A program made the translations under genes and the position numbers. A model generated the notes under the pieces. It was not told the origin of the DNA. It worked only from the letters and a program-made list of their open reading frames with translations, and made no database searches. A stretch of 64,000 nt of DNA. Source: Alisma plantago-aquatica. Lineage: Eukaryota; Streptophyta; Magnoliopsida; Alismatales; Alismataceae. Below are positions 35,101-46,941 of this stretch, in pieces (the first letter of the stretch is position 1; each line of letters starts with the position of its first letter). Location: positions 1,062,412,744 through 1,062,476,743 of the forward strand of contig OY856412.1 in the NCBI GenBank assembly GCA_963693085.1, read 5' to 3'.

Positions 35101-36115
35101 AATCGACCAAGAAAGAGGGGTGTTTCTCATGATACTAGAGACTTAAACTCACTCCTCTAGACCAAGGAGAGAAAAGGAGTGTTGCTCACCTACAAAACCT
35201 AGGTTACAAGGATCGGCCATCATGAAAGCTAAGCAAGAAACTAAGCTACTAGCATGTAAACAAGATCATAACAAGAGATAATGGAGTTAGGGTTTGAAGT
35301 TATGCAACCCGCCTTAAGCTCCAAGCTCCAAAGAAGAAGAAGAGCTCCAAGCTTCAAGGGATGTCGACCACCACTTGCCTCTCCAAGGTGTGTCGGCCAC
35401 CAAGCTGCTCCTTCAAGGGGGTGTATCGACCAACACAAGCAAGGAAGAAGGGAGTGTCGTGCACTCAAGGTGGAGAAGAACCAAAGGACCAAAGGAACTC
35501 CTAGAAAAGGGAAGGACACGCCTATATAGAAGGAAAGGGACGAGAAAACAAGTTTGGCCCAAGCAAGGTGTCACTTGCCTAGGGACACTTGTCCTAGAGC
35601 TCAAGCCACCACTCTAGCAAGCCTTATACACTTGTCCAAGGTCCTTGCCACATGCATGCATCAAGCTCCAAGTGTCCACAAGACAAGGTCAAGGTTGGAT
35701 CAAACACCATGGGTGATACAACACTTGCACCATGGGCGACACACCTCACATGTTGGCCGACACAAGCACTCCTAGGCCGATACACTCACTTCTTGGGCGA
35801 CACAAAGCTCAACCAAGCCAAAACAAGGCACCTCAAGGCCCAAACAAGCTCAACCAAGGCCCAAAGAACTCAAGAAACAAGTCCAAGCCTTCCTCTCAAC
35901 CCTAGAGGAAGCAAAGAGAGAGAGGGGAACACCTCACAAGGTGGAAAACTTGCCCACAAAACCCTAGGCTTGGGTTATTTGCAAGTAGCCCCTCCAACTC
36001 TCAACAAAGCACAACCAAACCCTAATCACCACTAAATGTGATTAGCAAGCACCAAAGCACCAAGGTTAAGCAAAACAAACAGGGTAAACCCTAAATGAAG
36101 GTCAGGGTCCTTACA
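32159..36115 (-). repeat. Complete Tekay LTR, 3.96 kb
   Basis: On the minus strand it starts TGTAAGGACCCTGACC right after the polypurine tract and ends GTTGCCACA before the primer-binding site, so both ends are independently defined. It acts as 3' LTR for the integrase-chromodomain copy and 5' LTR for the gag copy. About 34540-34910 is rich in CGCCCGACAC/TCGCCCAACAC-type words. The length is large for a chromovirus LTR. Confidence 0.85.
35522..35530 (-). promoter_or_regulatory. TATA box in the Tekay LTR
   Basis: TCTATATAG on the minus strand, about 590 bp into the LTR, the only clear TATA-like site in the right place. Confidence 0.5.
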
Positions 36116-36133
36116 AGCTAACCCCCTTTAAGG
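36116..36133 (-). other. Polypurine tract of Tekay
   Basis: Minus strand CCTTAAAGGGGGTTAGCT, overlapping the end of the polyprotein and touching the LTR start. This arrangement is standard in Tekay/Del elements. Confidence 0.85.
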
Positions 36134-36829
36134 GATTTTGTCCCCGAAATCCGAAGAGAAAAGTGAGGGATACTTCCTCCTCATCTCTTCCTCAAGCTCC
36201 CACGTGGCTTCCTTGACGCCACGACGCTTCCAAAGAACCTTCACAAGAACCAGGTCCTTCCTCTTCAGCTTCTTAACTCTTCTGTCAAGGATCGCCACAG
36301 GAACTTCCTCATAGGTCACATCTTCATCAAGCTCAACCTCAATAGGTTGTATCACTGTTCCCGAATCTGGATGACTTTTCTTGAGCATACTGATGTGGAA
36401 CACTGAATGTAACCTGTGCAACTCTGGAGGCAACTCTAACTCGTAAGCTACCTTGCCAACACGTGCTATAACTGGGTAAGGCCCCATATACCTGGGTGCC
36501 AACTTACCCTTACGGCCAAACCTCAGCACACCTTTCCACGGCGAGACTTTAAGATATACCTTGTCTCCTACCTGGAACTCCAAAGGTCGTCGACGATTGT
36601 CTGCATATGACTTCTGCCTGTCTTGTGCCACTTTCAACTGTTGCTGTATCACTTTGATCTTTTCTGTTGTCTGCTGTACTAACTCAGGACCCAACAATTG
36701 TTGCTCACCATACTCATACCAACACAAAGGGGATCTACATTTCCTTCCATACAAAGCCTCATAAGGATCCATGTCAATGCTCCGCTGATAACTGTTGTTG
36801 TAGGCAAACTCTATCAAATTCAGATGTAC
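36128..36829 (-). pseudogene. Tekay integrase C-terminus and chromodomain
   Basis: An open frame carrying the end of the polyprotein: HLNLIEFAYNNSYQ and DPYEALYGRKCRSPL (end of the integrase core), the GPY/F module (GKLAPRYMGPYPVIARVG, VAYELELPPELHRLHSVFHI), then a chromodomain near the C-terminus (VAILDRRVKKLKRKDLVLVK, WKRRGVKEATWE). The chromodomain is thought to steer integration to particular chromatin. The frame is cut at its N-terminal side at about 36829. The missing upstream part lies, inverted, at 39438-42320. The ORF starting at 36838 therefore has a junction-made start codon, not a real one. Confidence 0.88.
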
Positions 36830-38217
36830 ATACATCATGTAGTTGCCCGGGCCATAGATCCATCATCGTCAGGAATTTGGTGATGGTGAAACTGGTTCTC
36901 CTACGGGTTAACCCGGACCGCATATTGTTGAATATGCGAGGTTGCTCCTAGCCTAAACTGAGGAGGTAAGAGTACAACTTCGGTTGTAGTCTCAAGGGTG
37001 CAGATTCAGGCCCATAGCCCAGATATGTGAAGAGCATGGTGAACAGGCCCATGGCTCAGGATATGTGATATGAGGAGCATGAATGTGTTCATGGCTCAGA
37101 GCATGGTGAATAGGCCCGTGGCTCAGTTTCACTAGCGTCGAGACTTGTACCGAGGCGGGCTAGGCATAGGGTAGCCTGACCCTGTGGCTAAGACCACTTC
37201 AGCATGAGACTGCGGTCATGCTTGTGTTGTACTCGTGCACTGACCACGAGGTGGGAGGTCGTGGAGTCCGACTCTTCCATTGACCTTGTATGGCACCGGC
37301 TCCGGGTTTCGCAGCCGTCGATTGGATTTGAACGGTACAGTTCACTTCCTCAGGGCATAATAATACGTAATTCAGCCGTATAGTATTTACTGCTTAAGGC
37401 AAAACACGGTTTGGTTGAGGCCTTGTTTGTGTAGTTGACCAGTTATATCTTGTAGTTACTTCTATATTCCTCAGGTTAAGTAGAAATATATCTTATCTTG
37501 TCAATCATGTTCCATTGAGAGACACTTGGTTATATGCCTTTTTGTACAGCTAGCAAGCTTGTCGGTAAGAATAGCTTTGCTTTATATAAACTGCTCTCGA
37601 TATACCTGTTATCAGATATCTGTTGTTATAACTTTATCTTTCTGAGGTTCTGTAGTTGTGGTGGGGAGTTATGTTTCCCGCTGAGACAATGTTCAATTGT
37701 CTCATCCCGCTGGTTTATACCCTTTTTAGGTAGTCAAGCTAGGCATGGTGGAGGTCGTGGTGTTGCGGCCGAGCAGCTAGACGAGCAGTAGAAGGCAAGT
37801 GATGGATACGCTGTTGTTTTGGATGTTTTGTGATAGAGTCTAGAGTCATCCCTGTACTCTCAGGTCCTTGGCAGTGTTTTGACATTGTTTCACGATGTAC
37901 ATCTATAGATGTTTTGTATATCCTGCTGTTGGTCGGATGTGGGCCTTTATGTATGTATAAACAGGTGATGAACTCATAAGATTGTATGACAGGACAACTG
38001 TTGATCTAGGCTGTGGACATGTATCAAGGCTTGTATATAGTTATATAACTTGTTTTCTTGCAGGATATGGACACGAATGTAATTGTTTCTCAGTTTATCA
38101 GCTTTCCGCAAACGGTTTTAATTAACCCATATTTTTGATAATCTGTGGTTATGGTGATTTCCGCACGTTTTCGCGTAACACCTCGTTGTCTGTGTGATAG
38201 TGGGATGTGTTGCCAAA
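36830..38217 (+). repeat. Tekay LTR, 3' portion (inverted piece)
   Basis: 1388 bp, matching the reverse complement of 32159-33549. It ends GTTGCCAAA before the primer-binding site, where the terminal CA has mutated to AA. Confidence 0.87.
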
Positions 38218-38222
38218 AGTTT

Positions 38223-38234
38223 TGGTATCAGAGC
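38223..38234 (+). other. Primer-binding site (tRNA-Met), plus copy
   Basis: TGGTATCAGAGC, five bases after the LTR end, on the + strand in the inverted block. Confidence 0.92.
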
Positions 38235-38343
38235 TCTAGGTTCGCTGAGTCTATAGGGATTTAGGACTAGGTTGAGTCTGTTCTTATGAGTTTTCCAGGT
38301 TTTTTCTTACAATATCTTCTGCCTTCAGTGGAAGAAAGCCAAG

Positions 38344-39430
38344 ATGTCTGGAAACTATGAAGAACATGCTCCTGAGCTTAGTGATGCTGCACCGGTTGAT
38401 GGAGCAGCAGGTCAGGCACATGAAGATCGGGTGCCTGAGGTCCCCCAACCTAACCCAGCCATTCTTGAACATCCTACTTACCAATAGCTTATGGGGCACA
38501 TGATGGCTACCATGAATCTCATGGTTGAGCGATTACCAGTGCCTCCTCCGTGAGCACAGGTTCCCCATGGAGAACCATCGGGTATTGGGAAGACCTTCGA
38601 GCGGCTTCGCCGAGTCGGAGCTTTGAAGTATGCTGGAACGGCTGATCCAGCGGATGCGGATCTGTGGCTGACAATTCTTGAGAAGGCTTTCCGGATCCTC
38701 GACATCCTCGAAGCATACAAAGTAAAGCATGCTGTCTACCTCCTGAAGGGTTGTGCTGGTCACTGGTGGACCATCGAGGAAGAGAAGTAGTCTGGTGAGT
38801 GATCTGTTGGGAAGTGTTCCGACGCGAGTTCGTCACCAGATACTTTCCGAAGACGTATCTGGATGAGAAGATCAGTCAGTTTGAGAGTTTACGACAGGGA
38901 ACAATGAACATCACCGAGTATGAAGCCAAGTTTATGGATCTGTTGAGGTTTTGTCCTCACATGGCGGCAACAGATGAGGAGCGGATCAGACATTTTGAGA
39001 AGGGTCTGAGTTCTGAGCTGACAACACTTGTGTCTGAGTTGGAGAACCGGGAACGGTTTTCTACGTTCGTGGAATCTATTTGAAGGATTGAGAGGTCAGT
39101 AAGGGAGAAAAGAGAGTCCATGTCTCACAAAAGACCTGCTCAGTTTCAGGGACAGAGGTATGGTGGCTTCAAGAAGCCAAGGTTTGGGGCACCGTCAGTG
39201 ATAAGAAGTTCTGGTGTACCGTCTCAGTGGTCTCCGAGTAAGGGGAGGGGTTATGTTTCTTCGCCATCTAAGGCGCAAAGTACAGCTTCTCTGGCAGTGA
39301 CAGGGCCAGCTAGGCCACGGTTTGAGGACAGTTCATGTCATCTTTGTGGACAAGTCGGGCATTTCAGGCTTAATTTCCCAAATAGAGGTGTTGAAGTGAC
39401 GCAATAGCCGAGGCAGAGTTTTCAAAGGTC
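38344..39430 (+). pseudogene. Tekay Gag, multiply interrupted
   Basis: Homologous to the minus-strand gag at 30961-32046. The first ATG of that copy has become AAG here, leaving the ATG at 38344. In-frame stops lie at 38485 (CAG to TAG), 38551 (CGA to TGA) and 38788. A single-base deletion near 38799 shifts the frame, and another stop lies at 39081. The gag core (VFRREFVTRYFPKTYLDEK, MDLLRFCPHMAATDEE) is still readable. The knuckle at 39336 reads CHLCGQVGHFRLNF, with the last cysteine changed to phenylalanine. Several changes fit deamination of methylated cytosines. Confidence 0.85.
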
Positions 39431-39437
39431 AGAGAGA

Positions 39438-42320
39438 ATGCTGCGCAGTGGTAGCCGAGGGCGAGGATGCGGTCAGGCGTCGCAGGATGGATCGTCTGCT
39501 CAAGGAAGCATAGGACGTGGACAGCAAGCAACGGCTCGATTCTATGCCATGAATCACCCAGAGGCGATAGTCAACCCCCGAGTAGTGACAGGTCAGATGG
39601 AGTTATTTCATTCTGATATGTCTTCTTCTTGCTCTATATCTGTTCTGGTTGACCCGGGTGCTACACACTCTTTTATCGCCTATAGTATGCTTGAGAACTA
39701 TCGTTTACCTGTTAGTTGAAAGAAGGATAGTTTGTTGTTAGAAACCCCTCTTGATGGTTCCTCTTTGCTTCGAGAAGAGTGCCCATCTTGTGTCTTGTCT
39801 TTCTCGGGACACAGCATCCAAGTGGATCTTATACCACTTGATATGCATGGTTTCGATGTTATCCTTGGGATGGATACCTTAGAGAAGTATAAGGTTGTTT
39901 TGGACTGTGGTTCCAAGCAGGCAGTGTTTGATGATGCTGGAGAGAAGTGGATCTTCCAGGGAGATAGGAAGATTCTTCCGACATGTCTGGTATCATCTAT
40001 GGTGACAGATAAGTTGTTACGACAGGGATGTGAGGCATTCTTAGCTCATGTGGTAGATACTGTCGTGGCTACCAAGGCGAAAGGTCCGAGCCTCGAAGAG
40101 GTACCAGTTGTTCGAGAGTTTGCAGATGTGTTTCCTGAAGAGTTTCCTGGTGTTCCTCCACCCCGAGAAATTGATTTCGAGATCAATCTGGTTCCAGGAA
40201 CACAACCAGTAGCACAGTCACCATATAGGATGGCTCCAATAGAGATGGCAGAGTTGAAGAAGCAGTTGCAAGAGTTGTTGGAGAAAGGTTTTATCCGACC
40301 GAGTACGTCTCCTTGGGGTGCTCCAGTGTTGTTTGTTAAGAAGAAGGATGGTTCGATGCAGTTGTGTATAGATTACCGGCAGTTGAACAAGATTACAATC
40401 AAGAATAAGTACCCGTTGCTGAGGATAGATGATCTGTTTGATCAGTTGCGTGGTGCTACAGTGTTCTCAAAGATTGATCTACGGTCTGGATATCATCAGT
40501 TGAGGATAAAGGCGGATGACATACCAAAGTCAACTTTCAGGATGAGGTATGGTTACCAGGAGTTCGTGGTTATGCCGTTCAGGCTAACCAATGCACCTGC
40601 TGCTTTCATGGACTTGATGAACAGAGTGTTCCATCCGTTCTTAGATCAATTTGTTGTAGTCTTTAAAGATGACATTTTGATCTATAGTCGGGACAGGCAA
40701 GAGCATGAGCAACATCTTTGACGAGCGTTGACTCTTCTTTGCCAACATCAATTGTATGTCAAGTTCAGTAAGTGTGAGTTCTGGTTGGAGGAAGTGACTT
40801 TCTTAGGTCACGTGATATCCGCTGAAGGAGTCAAAGTAGATCCGAAGAAGGTGGAATCCGTTGCGGATTGGGAGCAACCGAAGACGCCGACAGAAGTTCG
40901 TAGTTTCCTTGGTTTAGCAGGATACTACCGGAGGTTTATCAAGGACTTTAGTGTGATCGCGTTGCCGATGATGAAGTTGACCAGAAAGGATGTACCTTTT
41001 GTTTGGGATGATCAATGCCAGCAAGCTTTCCAGAGCCTGAAGGAGAAATCTGACCAGTGCTCCAGTGTTGATCCTGCCAGAGCCTGGAAAGGGTTATGTT
41101 GTTTTCTGTGATGCTTCCAAAAAGGGTTTAGGTTGTGTGATGATGCAAGAAGATCATGTGGTTTCTTTTGCTTCATGACAGCTTAAGAAACACGAGGAGA
41201 ACTATCTGACTCATGACTTGGAGTTGGCGGTTGTGGTTCATGCGTTAAAGATTTGGAGACACTATCTTTATGGGGAAGTGTGTCAGACCTTTACGGATCA
41301 TAAGAATCTGAAGTACGTCTTTTCACAGCATGAGTTGAACATGCGACAGCGTCGATGGATGGAGTTGATCAATGATTACGACTGCACTATCGAGTATCAT
41401 CTTGGTAAGGCGAATGTGGTAGCTGATGCGCTTAGTCAAAAGTCTTCTTTTTCTTCCAAGAAGGCACATCTGAGTTCTCTGGTATGCCATGAGCGAGATA
41501 TGCTTGTCTCTTTGCGAAAGATGAACGTGCAGATGGAGGTTTCCTTGTTAGCTAGACTTTTAGCACAGATGCAAGTTAAGCCTACGTTGAGACAGCAGAT
41601 CAAAGACGCACAGCAGACAGATGATGCAGTACAGTTGATCAGATCAGAGTTTGGCAGTGAAAAGCGTGATGGGTTTCATGAGTCTGAGGATGGGTTAGTC
41701 TGCTATCGTGATAGGATGGTGGTTCCTGATGTTGATGAGCTGAGGAAGTTAGTGCTCGAGGAAGAACACACGTCGATGTATGCTATGCATCCAGGTGTCA
41801 CCAAGATGTATCATAGTCTGAAGGACTTGTATTGGTGGCCCGGTTTGAAGAAAGATGTAGCTGAGTTCGTGGCGAGATGTGTGGTTTGTCAGCAAGTGAA
41901 GGATGAACATCAGAGGCTGACAGGTATGTTGCAACCTTTGCCGATACCGCAGTGGAAATGGGATCATATAACCATGGATTTCGTAGTTGGTCTACCCAGG
42001 ACAACTAGGAATCATGATTCCATTTGGGTGATAGTGGACAGATTGACTAAGTCTGCCCATTTCCTACCAGTGAAGATGACGTATACAGCCGAGAAACTCG
42101 CTCGAGTATATGTGGATGAGATAGTACGTTTGCATGGTGTGCCAGTAACGATAGTTTTTGACAGAGGTCCTCAGTTTACGAGTCATTTTTGGGAACAGTT
42201 ACACAGAGCGTTGGGAACACAGTTGAGGTTCAGTACAGCCTTTCACCCGTAGACAGATGGACAGTCTGAAAGGACTATTCAGACTTTGGAGGATCTCCTT
42301 CGAGCTTGTGCTTTGCAGTT
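39438..42320 (+). pseudogene. Tekay pol (protease, RT, RNase H, integrase), broken
   Basis: Domains in order: aspartic protease with VLVDPGATHSF (39642-39675; DPG in place of the usual DSG); reverse transcriptase with [29 protein letters not shown] (about 40465) and the palm motif at 40662-40673 reading FKDD where FIDD/YVDD is expected; RNase H with [15 protein letters not shown] (about 41100) and VVADALSQ; integrase HHCC module ([27 protein letters not shown] at about 41880) and catalytic core ([17 protein letters not shown] near 42158; the glutamate in TDGQSERT). Stops at 39717, 40719, 41176 and 42250, and a frameshift near 41050, show it is dead. It ends abruptly at the inversion breakpoint after RACALQL. 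Confidence 0.88.
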
Positions 42321-44160
42321 ACTGTAATTATTTAGTAACTTTTAGATGGATTGCAAGATTCAACCAAGTTGTATAACATGCAAGATATAACAGAAAGTAA
42401 ACATCATAAACTCAATATTATGTTATTATTGTAATCACATCAACCTGATCCATCTCAAGGATCCAACATCACATGTTATCACTTGGCCTCTTGCCAACCA
42501 TCCGGATCCATCTCAAGGATCATCACATACTCTGGGATATCAATCCCTCATCATGTATTGCCATTGCCTCTAAATGCTTACATCATCATCATGGGACAAA
42601 CACATCATACATGCAACCTCTTCAACAAGAGTAATTATCAAAGTGATGTTACTCATCACATATTTCTCATAGCCTTTTCATGGCTAGTCATCACCTGCAT
42701 GGTTAGGGTATTCAATAATCATAGTTTCAACATAAGGACTATGCTTACTATCATAAGATGACAATCAAGATGCTATACTTATCAATCTTGCATTATCTGG
42801 TGATCAAGTGTATAAAGCACATCATAAAGCAACTATTTATGTACTTATCCTTTCCTCAGCATTTCACAGATATTCAAGGGAACCACCCCATGCATATGGT
42901 CATATTTAGATATAAAAGGACAAACGTTATCATTACCATTACCACTATCATTCTTAGTATTAATAGATAATCATTCCCATATGTATAGCCAGTCTAAGAT
43001 AAATGAACCATCTTATGATAACGAGCATCATTTTCTATATAAGGAGTTACCACGTTTTAAAGCAAGGATATCCACTATTAGACTATTTCATGATACGAGG
43101 AACTGTCAACAAGGATAACAAAACCCTCACTATAGCTCACCACAACCCTCACTAAAAGGGGGATGTAACGACCACCTGCCCTCACCCGTACTCAACTCAC
43201 CAAATGGCAGATATAAAGGAGAGAAGCAACGCTGTGTTGCAACCAGCGAGTGCGACACAGCGTCACAAAGAGAGAGTAATGTGTGACAGGAGAGGAGTGT
43301 CGGTCACTTGTGTTATCGTGCAACGCCCACCTCGCCCAGGCGTTATCGGCCGACACACAAGGGCATGTGATGCCCGACACCTCAACGACACCCGACACAT
43401 CAACTCCGCAACGCCGTTACAGAGTTAATCTCGGCCAGGTCAGCCCACCCACAACTAACAACCATGAGAGAGGACACCTCCACAAAGCGTGCCACAACCA
43501 GGTCAAGGCCTAACGTCCGACACAAAGCCAAGAGAAAGGGTGTGACGCCCATCACGAGCACAAGGGGTGTCACCCGACACCACTACATATCTCGCCCAAC
43601 ACAGGCCTATCACCCAACACAAGAGCAAACATGTCGCCCAACACACTAAGACAAGAGATATCATCCACAAGGTCATCTTCTTCCTCAAACACAAGATGCT
43701 CAAAACCCTAGAGGGTCAAGGGGATGGCTCACCTCAATCAACCAGGAAAGAGGGGTCTTGCACACCACCTATGACCCATCGGGCAACACAAGAACCAACC
43801 GAGCTCACCCTTCTAGTCCATGGTGAGAGGAGAGCGTTGCTCAAGCAACTAGAACACAAGCTCACCTCAATCGACCAAGAAAGAGGGGTGTTGCTCATGA
43901 TACTAGAGACTTAAACTCACTCCGCTAGACCAAGGAGAGAAAAGAAGTGTTGCTCACCTACAAACCCTAGGTTACAAGGATCGGCCATCATGAAAGCTAA
44001 GCAAGAAACTAAGCTACTAGCATGTAAACAAGATCATAACAAGAGATAATGGAGTTAGGGTTAGAAGTTATGCAACCCGCCTTAAGCTCCAAGATCCAAA
44101 GAAGAAGAAGAGATCCAAGCTTCAAGGGATGTCGACCACCACTTGCTTCTCCAAGGTGTA
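42321..44160 (-). repeat. Tekay LTR, 5'-truncated U3 side piece
   Basis: 1840 bp, almost identical in layout to 33553-35394 and in the same orientation. It is the outer half of the LTR split by the inversion. About 720 bp of its start is missing where it meets the next LTR at 44160. Confidence 0.87.
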
Positions 44161-44986
44161 TGGGCTTTATTGGCTATTGGGCCCAATAACGAGGAAAAGA
44201 CAAAAGGAACTCCATTATTGAGTAAATAAGAAAATAGAGAAAAGTAAAATGTGGAAACCTCTAGAAGGCAAATCCAAAGAGAGATTTCGCACCTCTTAGG
44301 TTCCTTGGGTTCCAAGGAGTCCAAATTTGCATAGAAAGTACAATAAGAAAAGAAAAGATCAATTAAATATTTCTCTATGAAGAAAGAAATTGAAAATAAT
44401 GGTAAAATGTGGAAAATAAGTGGAAAGAGATATAATTAATTTATCCTTGGTGAATTTTCGTATCCCAAGGATTCCTAATGATAAAACGAATACCAATGAG
44501 GAAAATAAGAAGAAATATAAAGAGAAATCCTCAAAAAGAGATATTTTAATAAGAAATAAACAAGATAATGGGAAATAATGAATATAGATGCATCTAGAAG
44601 GATAATGAGTATCCTTAAAAAGAAATTTTGTAATCTTAGAGTTTCTTGAGGTCCAAGGAGCCCAATGAAGAAAGAGGAAAGAGAAAATACCAATAATGCA
44701 AAATAAGAGGATAATATGATGCATAATGAATGGATTTTGTAGTTTTGTTAAAGAGGTGGTATTTTCTATTTAAAGTAAACATAATTTTGTGCTAAGGGGT
44801 TAAAAGCCAAGCACCAGGAGATTAGAAGAGATAATTTTTTAATTCCTTAATGACCAAGGATCATGGATAAACAAGGAAATTGCTAAGGAGAGAGAAAATA
44901 CTTCTTAAATAAGGAAAATTCCTTTCCTATTAGGAAAAGGCTTGTTTGCTTTGTGGGCAAGCGTTCTGGGGCGTGGATACCCTCCC

Positions 44987-44994
44987 TATATAAA
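44987..44994 (+). promoter_or_regulatory. TATA box in the truncated LTR
   Basis: TATATAAA followed by GAGGGGGAGCC, then a pyrimidine-rich stretch (CTCTCTCTTCCTTCTTC) about 45 bp downstream. A good plant-type core promoter, in the position equivalent to the TATA boxes at 10733 and 17909. Confidence 0.65.
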
Positions 44995-46790
44995 GAGGGG
45001 GAGCCTCTAGGTCGAGTTCCAGTGTAATCCCACGAAACTCTCTCTTCCTTCTTCATCTTATCCTTGTTCCTTTCCCTTCAAACCCTAACCAAGAAGGTGT
45101 AGTTCTATCCCTAGAGCATGTAGGGTGGTAGTGTGGTCTTGTTAAAAGCAAGAAGCATCTGCAGCGATCCAAAGAGGATCGACTATCCAACCTCGCCATG
45201 GGCGAACTCTGCCGTGTGACTGCAGAACTACAGCAAATCACAGCAGTAGCCGCAGGAAGATCAAGCTCATAAACAACCATATTTGGCCACATTTTGGATG
45301 TGCCTCGAGGGCGGCTGGGTATATCGGAGCTGGGACGGTCATGGATGGCCACCCCAAGTCCAGAGGAGGGAAGGACGGACCTCCGACGCGTTACAGGTCG
45401 GCGCAGTTAGGTTGTCGCGAGGTAGATGAAGGGCAGCTGGTCATTGGACGGCTCTACCCCTCCGGGGTATGAATCGCCAACAACTTAACCGAGGGTAATT
45501 TTGTTAAATCGTTATGTTTTCAAACTGCTAGCAAACGTTGCATGGGATAGGCAACGTGGCGCTTTGATTGGCCCATAGTAAGTTAATTTTGCATAATTCA
45601 TATCTAATTAACCGTAGCTCGGATGGATACGCATAATATATGAATTTTGCTCAATAGAACACGAGGAATGAAATAAAAATAGTTTTATAGCCTAATTCCT
45701 TTTGCAATTCGAAAAGTAGTGTAAGTTATCAACTTTAATGAATGAAAGATTAAGATTTTTGAGATGATTAATGTGTTTAGTAGGGTTTAATAGATGATTA
45801 AAGTTGATATTAGCATGTTAATTGTCAAAAGGTACATTAAGAATAAAAATGATGAACTTTGCACGTAATTAGTTTAATTAAGAGTTTCACGTGCTTAAAG
45901 GGGCCTTGAAACCCTAATAGTGGTAAATGCGACTCTTAATGGCTTTAATTATTCAAAATTGTGAATAAAGCTAAGATTTGATGATTCTAAGCTATTTAGA
46001 GTACAAAAGTCCTCAATTCTGGATAAATACCCTAAATGTAATAATTAGGGGTTTCTAATGAATAAAAGATTGAATTAATGGCAAATCAAGTTCATATGCG
46101 AATTAGACTATAATGAACTTTGAATTGATGATAAATGAGCATAATGATCTTTTCATGGATTAAAAGGATAAAAATAGTAGCTTTAATGTAAAAGAGGTTT
46201 AAGGGGCTTAATTAATGGATAATGATGCCTTTAATCTAAAAATAAGGTTATATGTTGTTAAAAGGTAACCTTAATATCTTTTGAGAAGAATAGATGAGGT
46301 AATTAGGGTTTGTGAGTAATTGCATCAAATTAGGGTTTAAATAGTGAAAGATGAAAGGAAACCTTAATTGCAATGGAAACCCTAAAAGTGGATTAGAAAT
46401 CCTAGGAAGCGAGCTAGGTTTAGTAGATCTTGATGGCATGATTAATAATAGGAAATTGTATGCATATTTCAGGATCTCATAATGTGCTTGCTTTCTTATT
46501 TGTATTTCTTGATTAGATTATTCTATCTCAAATCAGCCTAACAAGTATGTGGTTACGCTTATGGATAATCATCTTAGTTTCACGACGATTCCCAGAAATT
46601 TTATCAGTTGTTTGAAATAAACTGCTTGGATGACTTTTATTTCATGCAACTATAAAGTGACTATGATTATCACCATAAGTAAGTATACATGACTGGCTCA
46701 GATCCTAGTCCTCCTCTGTGGCTTTGCTAATGATGAAAAGGGTAACCTGATAAAGGGTCTACTTGTTAAGTGGGACCATCAGGTTGTTAA

Positions 46791-46941
46791 GAGTTAGGGA
46801 TTGGGCTACCTATGGGTAGTGCCATGCCACTCTTAGCCCGACATGAGTTAGGGATTGGGCTACCTATGGGTAGTGCCATGCGACTCTTTAGCACACCATG
46901 AGTTAGAGATTGGGCTACCTATGGGTAGTGCCATGTGACTC
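46791..46941 (+). repeat. 54/55-bp tandem repeat inside the LTR
   Basis: Three units begin GAGTTAGGGATTGGGCTACC (the third has AGAGA) at 46791, 46845 and 46900. The related LTRs have a looser version of the same array. Confidence 0.85.

Larger units (their letters stand above)
36830..42320 (+). other. Inverted 5.49-kb block inside the Tekay element
   Basis: Both ends cut through sequences whose other halves lie just outside, in the opposite orientation. At 36829/36830 the minus-strand integrase C-terminus abuts the middle of an LTR. At 42320/42321 the plus-strand integrase abuts the rest of that LTR. Reversing the block joins integrase to integrase and LTR to LTR. Compared with the complete LTR at 32159-36115, only three bases (33550-33552) are missing at the LTR joint, and roughly a dozen from integrase. 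Confidence 0.82.
30771..44160. mobile_element. Tekay-like Ty3/Gypsy chromovirus array with internal inversion
   Basis: Two copies of one family joined through a shared 3.96-kb LTR, originally both on the minus strand. In the first copy a 5.49-kb segment (36830-42320) is now flipped. Order today: partial gag (minus), PBS, LTR 32159-36115 (minus), PPT, integrase C-terminus with chromodomain (minus), inverted block with LTR end, PBS, gag and pol up to integrase (plus), LTR start (minus orientation). Chromodomain, polyprotein order and the PBS/PPT sequences point to the Tekay/Del lineage. It is cut on the left by a LINE and on the right by another LTR, so no target duplication survives. Confidence 0.85.

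Noticed and set aside
30771..39620. Foldback transposon or palindrome-type amplification with 2.8-kb arms
   Set aside because: The arms are ordinary LTR plus gag of one Tekay family, and the spacer contains the matching halves of an integrase and an LTR. An inversion inside a tandem element explains every junction more simply.
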